From assembly GCA_021029095.1 (NCBI GenBank), contig JAJOHG010000020.1, positions 186,001 to 250,000 of the forward strand: a DNA stretch of 64,000 nucleotides, written 5' to 3'. Position 1 is the first letter of the stretch. Each line of letters begins with the position of its first letter. The position numbers were made by a program, and so were the translations under genes. Origin of the DNA: Phellopilus nigrolimitatus. Its lineage: Eukaryota; Basidiomycota; Agaricomycetes; Hymenochaetales; Hymenochaetaceae. Under the pieces are notes generated by a model. That model saw only the letters and a program-made list of their open reading frames with translations, was not told where the DNA came from and ran no database searches. Of the stretch, positions 36,838 through 46,365 are shown in pieces.

Positions 36838-38070
36838 GGTCTTCTAGCTCATTTCTAGACTATTCTCTTCCCGACCACCTCGTCGTCTCGTCCATCTTCG
36901 AGATAATATCCTCCTGCCTCCCGCATTTCCTTCCCCTCCTCATATATCTCTATTGGCCTTCACCTTTTGTTATTTCTACACGCATACTACATTACGGGCT
37001 CCAACTGTAGAACTGTCTGCGCACGGACTTATCCACGCACGCATCCCCCCACTCTTGCAAATACACTGCAAAGAAAGAAAAAAAGTAAGAAATGAGCGAT
37101 GTGTGACGTAGCATTGGTTTAGATTTGGAAGGTAGGCTTCTTTTTGTGGGTGATCGGCTGGGTGCTTCTGATCCTGCAAATCTCTTGCCGACGATTTGAA
37201 GTTCAAAAAGTTTACCGTCCACTAAGAAACCCTTTTATTTTATTTTCCTTACCTCGGTGAATGAGGTTGTGTTGGTGCTCCGTTTTTTGTCTTGAAAATG
37301 CGCGACACCTAGAACCGTTTCCACAGATGTGCATCCTCCCTGTCTGCTCTCCCACAAGGATTACGCAACGAGCCTTTAAACTCTGTCGGTCGCCAATATG
37401 ATGGAGTAATATTTCGACGAGAACTCCTTTTACTCAACATGCTCGGTCCTTGCCCTTGACTCCTCCACTGTCAACGGGGCCGCTACTTTTCTCCGTATAT
37501 CTTCTTTTCTGATACTAAAAGCTTGGCGCTCTGTTGTGGATGCGTCTTGGCTGAGCTCGCCTGCCTGCACTATTATTGATGAGTTTTGAAGCTGGGATTC
37601 AGGATGTCCGGTCGGGCCGCAGCCCGTCCTTCAAGTCCAGTGTACGTTCTTGGACAGCTTGGGCTTGCAGCCGCGCCATATTTTGCTCTGGGTTGCGCTG
37701 CACTCCACAATCATCTGCTCAGCGATTGCTACTCGCTGGAAAGACGCTCACACTGCATCCTTTGAAATACTCGTGTTGCAGGCGGTGCGTTCTCCCATAT
37801 GTAGGGAATCCGCACTCTGCGAGTGAGAGCGACGCCCCAAATGAAGGTATAAGCAGCCTTTGAAAATCCCAATTGCTTCATCGTTGTAAGTCTTGGAACT
37901 CTGAATGCATGCCAGCGTTCTCTAGTCTCCACTGCCTAGACTTAGGGAGCAGCAGGCATAAAGTCACGAAGAGGCGGGCGAGTTTCCTACAACCCACAAA
38001 CCTCCCTCTCCTATTACCTACCCTTGAAGCAAATACGCATACTACTCTCCACACTCGCGCATCAAACACC
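36838..38070. other. Cytochrome c 3' flank and upstream region of the secreted-protein gene
   Basis: No gene recognised. A TATA-like GGTATAAGCAG lies near 37.845 kb, about 225 bases before the start at 38071. Confidence 0.4.
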
Positions 38071-38441
38071 ATGAAGCTCTCACCCTTTTTCATCGCTGAT
38101 TTCTGCGTCTTCGCTGAATGCGTAGCGGCTGCAGCGGCCACCGAACTTGTCTGTCGCACGGCTTCTACTCTCCAGTTTCCCATGAAGCTAAACGCCGGCT
38201 CGGATAATACTACCTTTCAGTGCGCTGGTTGCAAGCAGAACAGTACCACGACGACCACGACGATGGCGACCGCCTTCGGAGCTGCGTCGTCCACCGAGGT
38301 ACATGCTGCGTTTCTCGCATAGCTTCTTTCTGTGCCAGTTCTAAACAAACACTGAATGCCGAATCGGATGGTGCTGCCTTTTAGCGCGTTGGCTGCATGC
38401 AGAACAGTACGACGACGACCACGCCAGCGGGCACGGCCTAG
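38071..38441 (+). CDS. Small protein with repeated CxGC boxes and Thr runs (copy 2)
   Basis: Model: exon 38071-38148 (MKLSPFFIADFCVFAECVAA...), intron 38149-38220 (gtctgt..ctttcag, 72 bases), exon 38221-38298, intron 38299-38384, exon 38385-38441. Exon 2 opens CAGCKQNSTTTTTT and exon 3 RVGCMQNSTTTTT, so the last two exons are a duplication of one another, each starting right after an acceptor. The gene matches the layout of the one at 1735-2171 (signal-like start, then intron, then C-[AV]-G-C). The first intron is 72 bases and in phase, so reading through is possible. The signal peptide is weaker than in copy 1 because it contains Asp and Glu. Role unknown. Confidence 0.45.
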
Positions 38442-38796
38442 CTGTGAGTTGTGCGTGTTTAGATATTTCTTCGGTTTGTCTTGGCACTCACAATTTAGTT
38501 TTATAGGCATTTAGTACTCTGCGCGCAACGTTCGGCGAAGGGCTGTCTATCGTGCGGACCGGAAGTCTTTCAGAGCACTTGACCATTTGGCGTAGTTGAA
38601 ATTCAAGCACCAAAAGTGACATTTGCTTTCAATATTTCGTCCTCCTCGATTAGTAACTCATAGGACCAAAACGATCAGAATAAACTCAAGCTAGGCTACA
38701 AGTCAGACAAACAAGCTTCCCCTCCACCCTACAAACGAAAGAAAGAAGAAAGTAAGAAAATTGGATTGCTGCTGAGATTCTGTGAGTCCACATAAG

Positions 38797-40277
38797 TTAA
38801 TCGGCGAAGAGGTCGTCGTCTGCAAGAAGCCATCCACCGCTTGACCTTCAGGGTCAATCCCATGGAAAGTTTTCCACTTCTGAACTTCTGGCTCAAATTT
38901 TGAATGAGCTACGAAAGCGGCGTTCGGAAACATCTTTCGAGAAAGAGATCTGCCGAGAAGAGGAGCAATGAATCAAAGATGGGTTAGTATAGCTTCTTGT
39001 ATTCCAGCCAACATGAAAGGTAGACTCACGATTCGAAAAGCGAAATTGTCTCGCGGAAAAGCTTGAAGAAATCCTTGACCACACGCTTTCGGTTAATTCG
39101 CCGAAGCTTCTCCCGTAAAATAGGCGCGAAATAACATTTCGAGGATTGTCTCAGCAAATAAGTCGAGACCGTCCAAGTCCATCGAGGCTGTATCAATGTC
39201 GTGGATACATGCGTCATTGCCGCTCCGGGCTAGAATGCCACGAATGTGCCATGTAATGCACGCTACGAGGTGTGTCCAGAACTCCATCGCCGACTTATGA
39301 ATGTAGACAAAGACTGCATCGCCGCGGCCAAGGAAAGTATGTCGAAAAATAAGGCCTGTGAAACGAAGTGCAGCAAACGATGTTTCCGGTCGTCTGTGCG
39401 ACGAATTGCGGTTTCCACAACGTTAGCGATCAGCTGAGGGGGTTTCAAGCTCAAGACTTACGCGCAAAATTCATAAATTATTTTCCCGTTCGGGAGTAAG
39501 ACAGGCTGCCGTCGCTCCCGCGAGACTTTGGCACGCTCAGCGACATGATCAATCAGTCGTGAGACACTCTCTGGACTGTCTGACGGCGCAAGACAGGCAT
39601 ATGCCAGCTGTGTGAGCTCTGAAATCAGCGCATCTTGATCTGAAGCCTGCTTGTATCTGGCTTCAGACAGCTTTTGCTGATAGACCTGTAGCTTCTTTAT
39701 TATATGTTGACCGTCGACGTAAAGATTGAGATACGGGAATCGGATGAAAAGCGTGATGATCAACTTGAGCGCTCGGATGCGCGTGGATGGTAACTTTGAC
39801 CTTAATAATATGAGCTTCGTATACAATAGAAAGATAAAGGAATGTTTACAATGAGTATTCAAGCAGTTTATTAAAATCATCCTTTAAGCGAGAGACATCT
39901 TGTACGAGTCCGAGCTCAAGCCTCAACTGCTGCTTCCCGGGCGCATCATCGAAGAGTGACAGAGACGACATTTGCTGGGCTGTAGACTCAGAAAGAGAAA
40001 AGCCACGCAGGTTTGCACCGATACGCAGCGCAGCAGCAGATGGTCCGCGTCCAGCTCTGTGCGCTAGACGGGCGACAGTAGTCTCGAGCGCACGCCCGCC
40101 ACGGGAGAATACGTACTTGTCCAAGATACGCCCAGTACCCGGAATGTCAGACATGGTCAGTGTCGACGAGCTGAGGTGTGAAAAATGCGAGTAAAGAGAG
40201 TCTGATGGACAACTGTTTGCGGAGTCGATGGATTTGGATCGCTTGGGAGTGTTCTGCGACGTCTGTGCAAAGATCAT
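38797..40277 (-). CDS. Unrecognised four-exon protein
   Basis: Exons: 40277-39850 (ATG 40277, or 40154 for MSDIPGTGRILDKYVFSRGG), 39800-39463, 39393 to about 39027, and 38949-38797, with introns of 49 and 69 bases whose phases agree. The protein has helical blocks such as RIRALKLIITLFIRFPYLNL, IHKSAMEFWTHLVACITWHI and LRRINRKRVVKDFFKLF, and ends in an acidic ADDDLFAD. Two frame changes are needed: one T too many at 39117-39120 and one G too few at 38837-38838. Both lie in homopolymers and give a smooth protein when allowed for; as read, the frame would end at 38703 instead. I do not recognise the family. It is not part of the repeat units. Confidence 0.5.
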
Positions 40278-40365
40278 GGTGGGAAATGGTCCACTGGTAC
40301 ACGGTCTCAGTTGGCTTGCCTGGTTTTAAACCACCCAGAGACTTGTCTAAATAAAGCATTGTCAT

Positions 40366-40819
40366 CAGGCGTGTATTGGGTTGATGGACAGCATCTCCCT
40401 ATCAGCTGGGACCATGCAAAATACGTCTTCTAAAGATGCCTAACACATATTCAAGAAGAAGTACTCGCTTGAATGTCGCAAATGGGACTGCTCAATCCTC
40501 AGGTTCCATGTCGGAGTGAGTTGACATAGCTAAGATAGCTTAGACTCCAATTTTTCTCTCGGGAGAGAAAAAGCAGCGGTTTTGAGGAATGGCAGCTTGT
40601 CTTCGTGCACGGCCTTCTTATCGCCCCTGTCGGACGAAATTCATGCAGTGATCAAGCTGTGTTCTTTGCGCAGCGCCACGCTGCACCGATAATGTCAGTC
40701 ATTTGTGACAAGCGCGGACTGTCACAGCGCGTTCATCACCTGGTCGTCTTTAGGGGAGGGAATAGTCTCTCTCAACATATCCTTCTAACGACGAAATAGC
40801 TTGTAGTGCCGTGGGACTC
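40366..40819. other. Edge of the spacer with a Y-X junction-like fragment
   Basis: No gene. At 40647-40685 the sequence AGTGATCAAGCTGTGT..GCAGCGCCAC..GCTGCA matches the short piece that separates Y from the truncated X in the other units (52343-52386), marking where a Y once ended upstream of X_C. Confidence 0.5.
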
Positions 40820-41242
40820 TTGCTTCATCACTCTTGCTCATGAACCACGAAAGTCAAAGAGAAATACGTTTATCGATTACGGAAATCACGATCGTCGACG
40901 TCCAAGTCTTTGCTATTGCTTTCTGGAGACAGACGCCAACAAAGCCCTCTGTTCTTACTAGACCTGCGGTCTATAATGCTTGCTGGAAAAGCTGGTGCGA
41001 AGTTAGCCCTTCGACTGCTTCAGCGTTCTTGGAGGCTGGCTTCCAGTGGAGCTATCCAAGGTCGAGGTATGCCTATCACTACGTTTCCATTTTACTCGAG
41101 GGCTGACATCTCCACCTTCTCGATTTTCCCTTCAGAACACATGGCTGCCGTCCTATGTTAACCAGTCAGCCTCAGCAATATTGTCAGCTACGATGGACAT
41201 TTTGTTTCAGTCCGACTCTCCAAGTCACTCCATCCACGATCG

Positions 41243-41250
41243 TATAAATA
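41243..41250 (+). promoter_or_regulatory. TATA box of X_C
   Basis: TATAAATA, about 140 bases before the X_C start, with the same element upstream of X_B at 24876-24883. An ATG at 41267 opens an out-of-frame reading frame that overlaps the X start (to 41476); it may lie at or before the transcription start. Confidence 0.5.
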
Positions 41251-41382
41251 TTCGGACTAGCACTTCATGTCTCGTCGTGCAGCTCTCCCTCCTTCTCCCA
41301 CCATCTCTCGCCCCCTCCAAGCAGAAGAACTCTCCACCCACACTCGTTACATACCCACTCGTTACACTCCCACTCGCTCACC

Positions 41383-44192
41383 ATGCCGTCCCCTTCCTCC
41401 ATCGTACTTGCCTCCCGCTTTATGGAATCCTCCAGCGTCGACTCCGCTTCTGCTCCAGCCATCGACGCCGTGGTGAAGAAGGTCGTCTCGTCTGTCCATC
41501 CCCATCCCTTCGTCCTTGTCGGCCTTGCTTCCACCGGTGCTTTCCTCTTCCTTCTCATTGTCATATACGGCGTCTACCGTCTCGTCAACAAGCACGTACA
41601 GAAGAAAAAGAAAACACGAGCCACCATTCAGCCGTACCGCCTTCGACGTGAGGCTGCCCTAGAACGCCAGCGCGCTCTCGACCTCGAGAGAGGATGCGGG
41701 CGTCGTGAGTCGTCGCGCGAAATCATTCGCAAGATGTCCTCTCCGAGCATCGTCTATGGACCCAGCTCGCCCGTCACGCAGAGCTTCGTCATTTCGATAT
41801 GTTCGACGCACAAGGGCATTAGGAAGGAGAACGTCGAGATGGATATAACTGATGCGAGTTCGGATGAGTTTTCCACACCCACTGTGACAGTCGGAGACGG
41901 ATCCAAGGAAGAGTCGAATGTGGTGAATTCCCTGCATAACGTGGAGACAATTGACAGCGTCGAGATGGATATTACGGATGTAGGATTAGATACCCTTTCC
42001 GCTACTATCATAAGCGCTGACGATGAATTTCAGGAGGGACCGAATGCGATGAACTCCCTGCAGGTTCCAGAGGTGGCTGACATTGTTGATAGCGCACCTA
42101 CAGGCGAGGTCGAATCATCCTCCCCGAAGACGCTTCCTAGCCACCTCATCAGGACCGCGGCGGAGGGTTTCGCGGGTCTCCGCCTTGAGGCTGACAACGA
42201 ACCGATTGTCGAGGAAGTCAAGGTAAGCGTATCTGACGCACACCGTCATGTCGCCGCGGCTGACGAAAAGCTCATACAGGTTGTGAAGGAAGCAAGGTCG
42301 ATGACCGCTCCTTCGCTCGTCAAGCATATCCCGAGCTCGATTGATTCCGACGCGAGCGCCAACTTCGCTACCTCTCAGCGGAGGCTCAAGCGCAACGGTT
42401 TCATTCTCAGCGATAAGTCACCTGACATCGACTTCGAGGCCATCGACGGCCTCCGTTATGTCCAAACCTCGTACGTGTCCTCTCATACTCGCATTTTCTT
42501 TCTGTTTCTGACGACCATTCCCATAGCTTTGAGGCAACTGCCATGACCGACATGCGAAGGCTCGCTCTGCAAAGAGCGCAGGCCTTGTACGATCGTGAAG
42601 AGGCTCGATCAGTCGCGGCCACTAGACAGAAGGACGACGCTGGCACTACTAGCCCTGAGGAAGTACATACTTCTTCAGCGAGCTACATCGCCGCTCGTCC
42701 ACGCATGTCTAGCACCAAGACCGCGACTATCTCGCGGACGCCCCTACCGCGGAGGCGTCTGATAAACCCGCGTGCGAAAACCGCACTTCGCTATGCGCGC
42801 GCTATCCTGCGAACAATCGAACGTCGGTATGTAATCCCCGAGCCACCGACGGAGGGCTCGCAGGTGGCCGACCGCGCGACCTATCCACCTGAGGATCGCG
42901 TCGCGCCGGTCCTGCTATTCAGCAAAAAGGCAATGAAATGGAAGGAAATTCGCGGACTGGAGCTAGATCGACGCAAGCTGTCTTCGAAACGTTACTCTGG
43001 CATCCGAGGTACTTGGGCTTACTGGCCGGCAAACCCGTCCACCCTGCGCCTTGGTCGCGTCATCAATGGTCCGGGCTCGGTGGCTGCCCACGTCGACCAA
43101 AAGAAGAGCATCAAGATTGCTGTGCGCAGCTTCTGCAAGTCCAAGGAGAACATATTTCGCAGGTCGACGATGAAGGGAGATCCTCTGTTTGTCAGTGGCC
43201 CAGTCGTCGCCGACAAAGGAACATCAAGTAGGATGTTGGTAGAAGTTCTCAAGACGTCTACCCGCAGTCCACCGTCTTCTCCGCGTCCACGCCCGACTTT
43301 GCGAACCGCGCCGACTGTTAAGTCAAATGCTATGCGCGGAAACATTTACAATAAGAGGCTGGTGCCTATAGGTCCAAATCCGGCTGCTAGTCTTCGCGCT
43401 CATATTGCTAAGAGCATTCTGGATTCTGGCACTCGCGCTACTCAGCCTCAAGAACCGCCAATCTCTAAGGGACCAGGATTGTCTAAAACCCCCAACTCGA
43501 CTGCGTCTGGAGCTACATCGGCAACGGCGGCCTCTTCAAATTCTGCCCGTGGCCTCCGTCCTTCAAGTACCGGCTGCACTCCGATGTCATGTCTTGAGGA
43601 TCGCAAGAAAGTGCCGCCTTCGACACCGTCTTCTACACCGTCTCGACCGCGGCCATCAACGCGTGGTACGCCAAGCTTGGCTTTGTCGACGATCAGCACG
43701 CGTACAGTCAAAACTTCGTCGGATCTCATATCCAGCCATGCTCTAGCCACGAAGACTACCTCATCTTCTGACTCTGGTACTTCTCGGTCTCAAGGATTAC
43801 TGGTATCGAGGCGCTCTGTGCTATCGGACGTCTCAAACTCTGGCCCGACTCATTCTCCTGGGCGGAAGGAAGTCGCTTCTCCGTCGAAGATAACCGTGCT
43901 AGCCAAAGTCAGTGCTTCTCCTATTGTATCTCGTACTTCGTCTGTCCGGCGCTCGACAATGGTGCCATTCGAGGAGCGCGAGAATAATTCGCCATCACGG
44001 ACATCGCTTCCTTCATCTTTAGGCTCACGGTCATCAACGCAGACTGGCTCTTTTAGTTCCTCAAGTTCATCAAGAGTGACCTCATCGCCACCTCGTGCGC
44101 CCGTCATCAAACGCATGTCAATTACTGGTTCTCCCGTCCCTCGTCAAATCGTCCCTGCGTCGAAGACATCGCCTAAATCAAGCTGGCGTTGA
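41383..44192 (+). CDS. X_C: single-pass membrane protein with long Ser/Thr/Pro/Arg-rich tail (intact copy)
   Basis: Exon 1 41383-42470, 56-base intron 42471-42526 (gtacgt..catag), exon 2 42527-44192; open throughout, 917 residues. A short Ser-rich N-terminus is followed by a membrane segment about residues 43-65 (VLVGLASTGAFLFLLIVIYG) and KKKK at 74-77, which predicts a cytoplasmic or nucleoplasmic C-terminus. Next comes an acidic part with two MDITD repeats, an amphipathic region (HRHVAAADEKLIQVVKEARS), a basic region (RRRLINPRAKTALRYARAIL, RTIERRYVIPEPP) and a long disordered tail full of Ser and Pro that could be a kinase substrate. No known domain. It is the only full-length, uninterrupted X. 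It converges on Z_C and lies upstream of F_C in the same direction. Confidence 0.75.
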
Positions 44193-44984
44193 CGAGAGCC
44201 TAGTCTCTGTCATCATATACAGATATACGACCACCAATTCATATTATAATCAACTCGTACAACTATTCACGGCTATAATCAACCCATACGACTATTCATA
44301 TCCTATCTATTTCGACACCGTCTTGCTTGCCTTAGCTCTCTTGCTATTGGTCTTGGGTTTCTTTCCGCCTGGATTAGGCCGTAACCATTCTAGTCACGCT
44401 GGTTCCAGTCCTGCTTTCCTCTATTGTGGCCGATCTCTTTCGTCTCTCGTCTCGCGTTCTTCTTGTGCTTGTCCAGTTATCTCCTTTTCTATAATCTATC
44501 CTATCTATCTCGTCATCGTCTTGTTTTGTCCGCCGCTGCTCTATCTCTGATTCCTCTCTTGATTCAGCCTGTAATCGTAATAGCCGCGTCAATCTAGCTC
44601 TGCTGTCCGTCCTTCCATCCTGGCGTTCGTCTGCATTCCGTCTGTTAGTCTGCCTCGTGCCTAGTCTGTCCTATCTCATGTTTGTGGTGCTTCATCTGTT
44701 GTCGGTTTACTAGTATTTTCATCTCTTCACTTAATGTTAATATACTATTATACTTCTCGAGTACGATTTACATATCGGTTATGGCCAACAGAAACGTCAT
44801 TTATACAGGCACATTTCAGTCCGAAATCCAGATATATCTTTTCCCGAGGTTAATTCAAAAAACATTAGATGTCGATGCAAGCTATACCCCAAAATGTTTT
44901 CTTTGCGAAAACGTTTTCATTCCATAATTCTCGTTTGTGCTCCACAGACGATATGTATAATACAGCAAGATACAAGAAAACGCT
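44193..44984. other. Convergent 3' region between X_C and Z_C
   Basis: No gene seen. Pyrimidine-rich on the plus strand; conserved with the other units. Transcripts of X_C and Z_C must end or overlap here. Confidence 0.55.
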
Positions 44985-45551
44985 TTAGTGACCCTCGACC
45001 GAAACCGTCTTCATCTCCATTACTTCGCATGAAGTTCCGACCGAGTCCTCGTTCGGTCCGCCGTCCTCAGGTTCTTCATTCACTTCATCGCCATCCTCGA
45101 CATTGCCATCCTCGACATCGTCACCCTCGATATCGCCATCTTCAACTTCGTCGTCCTCGCCATCGCCGTCCTCGCCATCATCATCTGAGTCACTTTCAAC
45201 CTCAGAATCCAACTCGTCGTCCTCGCTGGATTCTGCCTCCTGATCAGCCACACCCTCCTCGTCCGTGTACCAACGTGGCGGCCGATTCATCTGCAATGCG
45301 CGCGCGACACGAATGACATGCCAGGCGTTAAACTTTACACCGGTCGGATCCCGTTGGTCCTCATGTTCATGGAAGGTAATGATCGGTCTGTGTTCCCAGT
45401 CGTAGCTAATCCAAAAGTTGACCCGAGATTTCCGACGAACGACATTCTGAACGGCTGTCATGAGAAACTCTGGACTACTGACACGAATGTTGTTGGCCCT
45501 CGCCAGCTTCTTGATCGTTCGCCATTTAAAATGGTAACCCAACATCCACAT
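44985..45551 (-). CDS. Z_C: basic head, acidic tail protein
   Basis: ATG 45551 to TAG 44985, 188 residues. Compared with Z_B only a few residues differ (for example Asn for Asp before RPPRWYTDEE). In this copy the frame stays open through the intron-like segment into the upstream block (to about 45774), but without an ATG, so the start at 45551 stands. The acidic tail has the short repeat version. It diverges from F_C. Confidence 0.6.
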   Translation of the reverse strand: MWMLGYHFKWRTIKKLARANNIRVSSPEFLMTAVQNVVRRKSRVNFWISYDWEHRPIITFHEHEDQRDPTGVKFNAWHVIRVARALQMNRPPRWYTDEEGVADQEAESSEDDELDSEVESDSDDDGEDGDGEDDEVEDGDIEGDDVEDGNVEDGDEVNEEPEDGGPNEDSVGTSCEVMEMKTVSVEGH

Positions 45552-46139
45552 GTCTGTAGAGAATTGCCGATGAGTAGGCGGAAACAACTGGATTCAGGAC
45601 TTTAAACTCACTTGGGAATAAAAAGGATAAGTTGGAAGTTCTTGTCAGTGTGCTGCGAAAGAAAACAAGCTGGCGAAATGCGCTTGGTGGGATGTTTGGT
45701 TTTGGTTCAAGTTCAACAAGTTGTACATGCAGCGAGTCCAGGTCACCGCGTAAGATTCGAGGATACTGCCACAACTCATTTATAAAATCACAAAAGCTGC
45801 AGTGACAATGCAGTCTTGCCGAAGACCTTTCTCTGCCGAGTAGGACCGGAACTTCCAGACAGAAGGAGGTACTGATTTCAGACCTGCAGCCATACTACCT
45901 CTACTATGTACTTCCCTTAAACACGTTCGGCTGCACGACGCACACCGGCGAATTATAGAAGAAGTAAGAAAACCGGCATCGCAGACAACCCATTGAGATT
46001 GTTTGCGACGAGAATATAGACATCCAAACAGGAAATAAACATCTGATCAGTGCTTTGAGCATAAACAATACGAAACAATAGAACTCGTTGTCGCGTCGCG
46101 TAACGGCTCATTCCTTATTTGGAACAACGTTTGTTACTG

Positions 46140-46303
46140 ACGCGTCACGTCGTGTGGCTGAACTCTCAACTTTTCATCCTTCAACCACCACGTCCCCCCG
46201 CGTGACCGCATAAACTTCTTTCCTTCAGCCACTGTGGCTTCAACCTGTGGCTGGAAAAGTGACAGCTATCACGCGTAACGCTCTCAAAAGCCAGTAGACG
46301 CGT
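46140..46303 (+). promoter_or_regulatory. Z_C-F_C divergent promoter: three ACGCGT boxes and a palindrome
   Basis: ACGCGT at 46140-46145, 46271-46276 and 46298-46303. A perfect-arm palindrome AGCCAC-T-GTGGCT lies at 46227-46239, followed by a second GTGGCTG. The block is conserved in units B, C and D. By analogy with yeast MCB elements it could drive G1/S expression of both Z and F; the GCCAC palindrome could be an operator. Confidence 0.5.
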
Positions 46304-46365
46304 CTCCAGGTATGTTCAACTCCATCCTCCTGCTCCTCTATCTTGAAGTGACCTTGTTTTGCACC

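Noticed and set aside
37873..38070. Longer N-terminal extension of the 38-kb small protein
   Set aside because: The extension starts at a non-ATG codon; the ATG at 38071 gives the MKLS start seen also in the gene at 2 kb.
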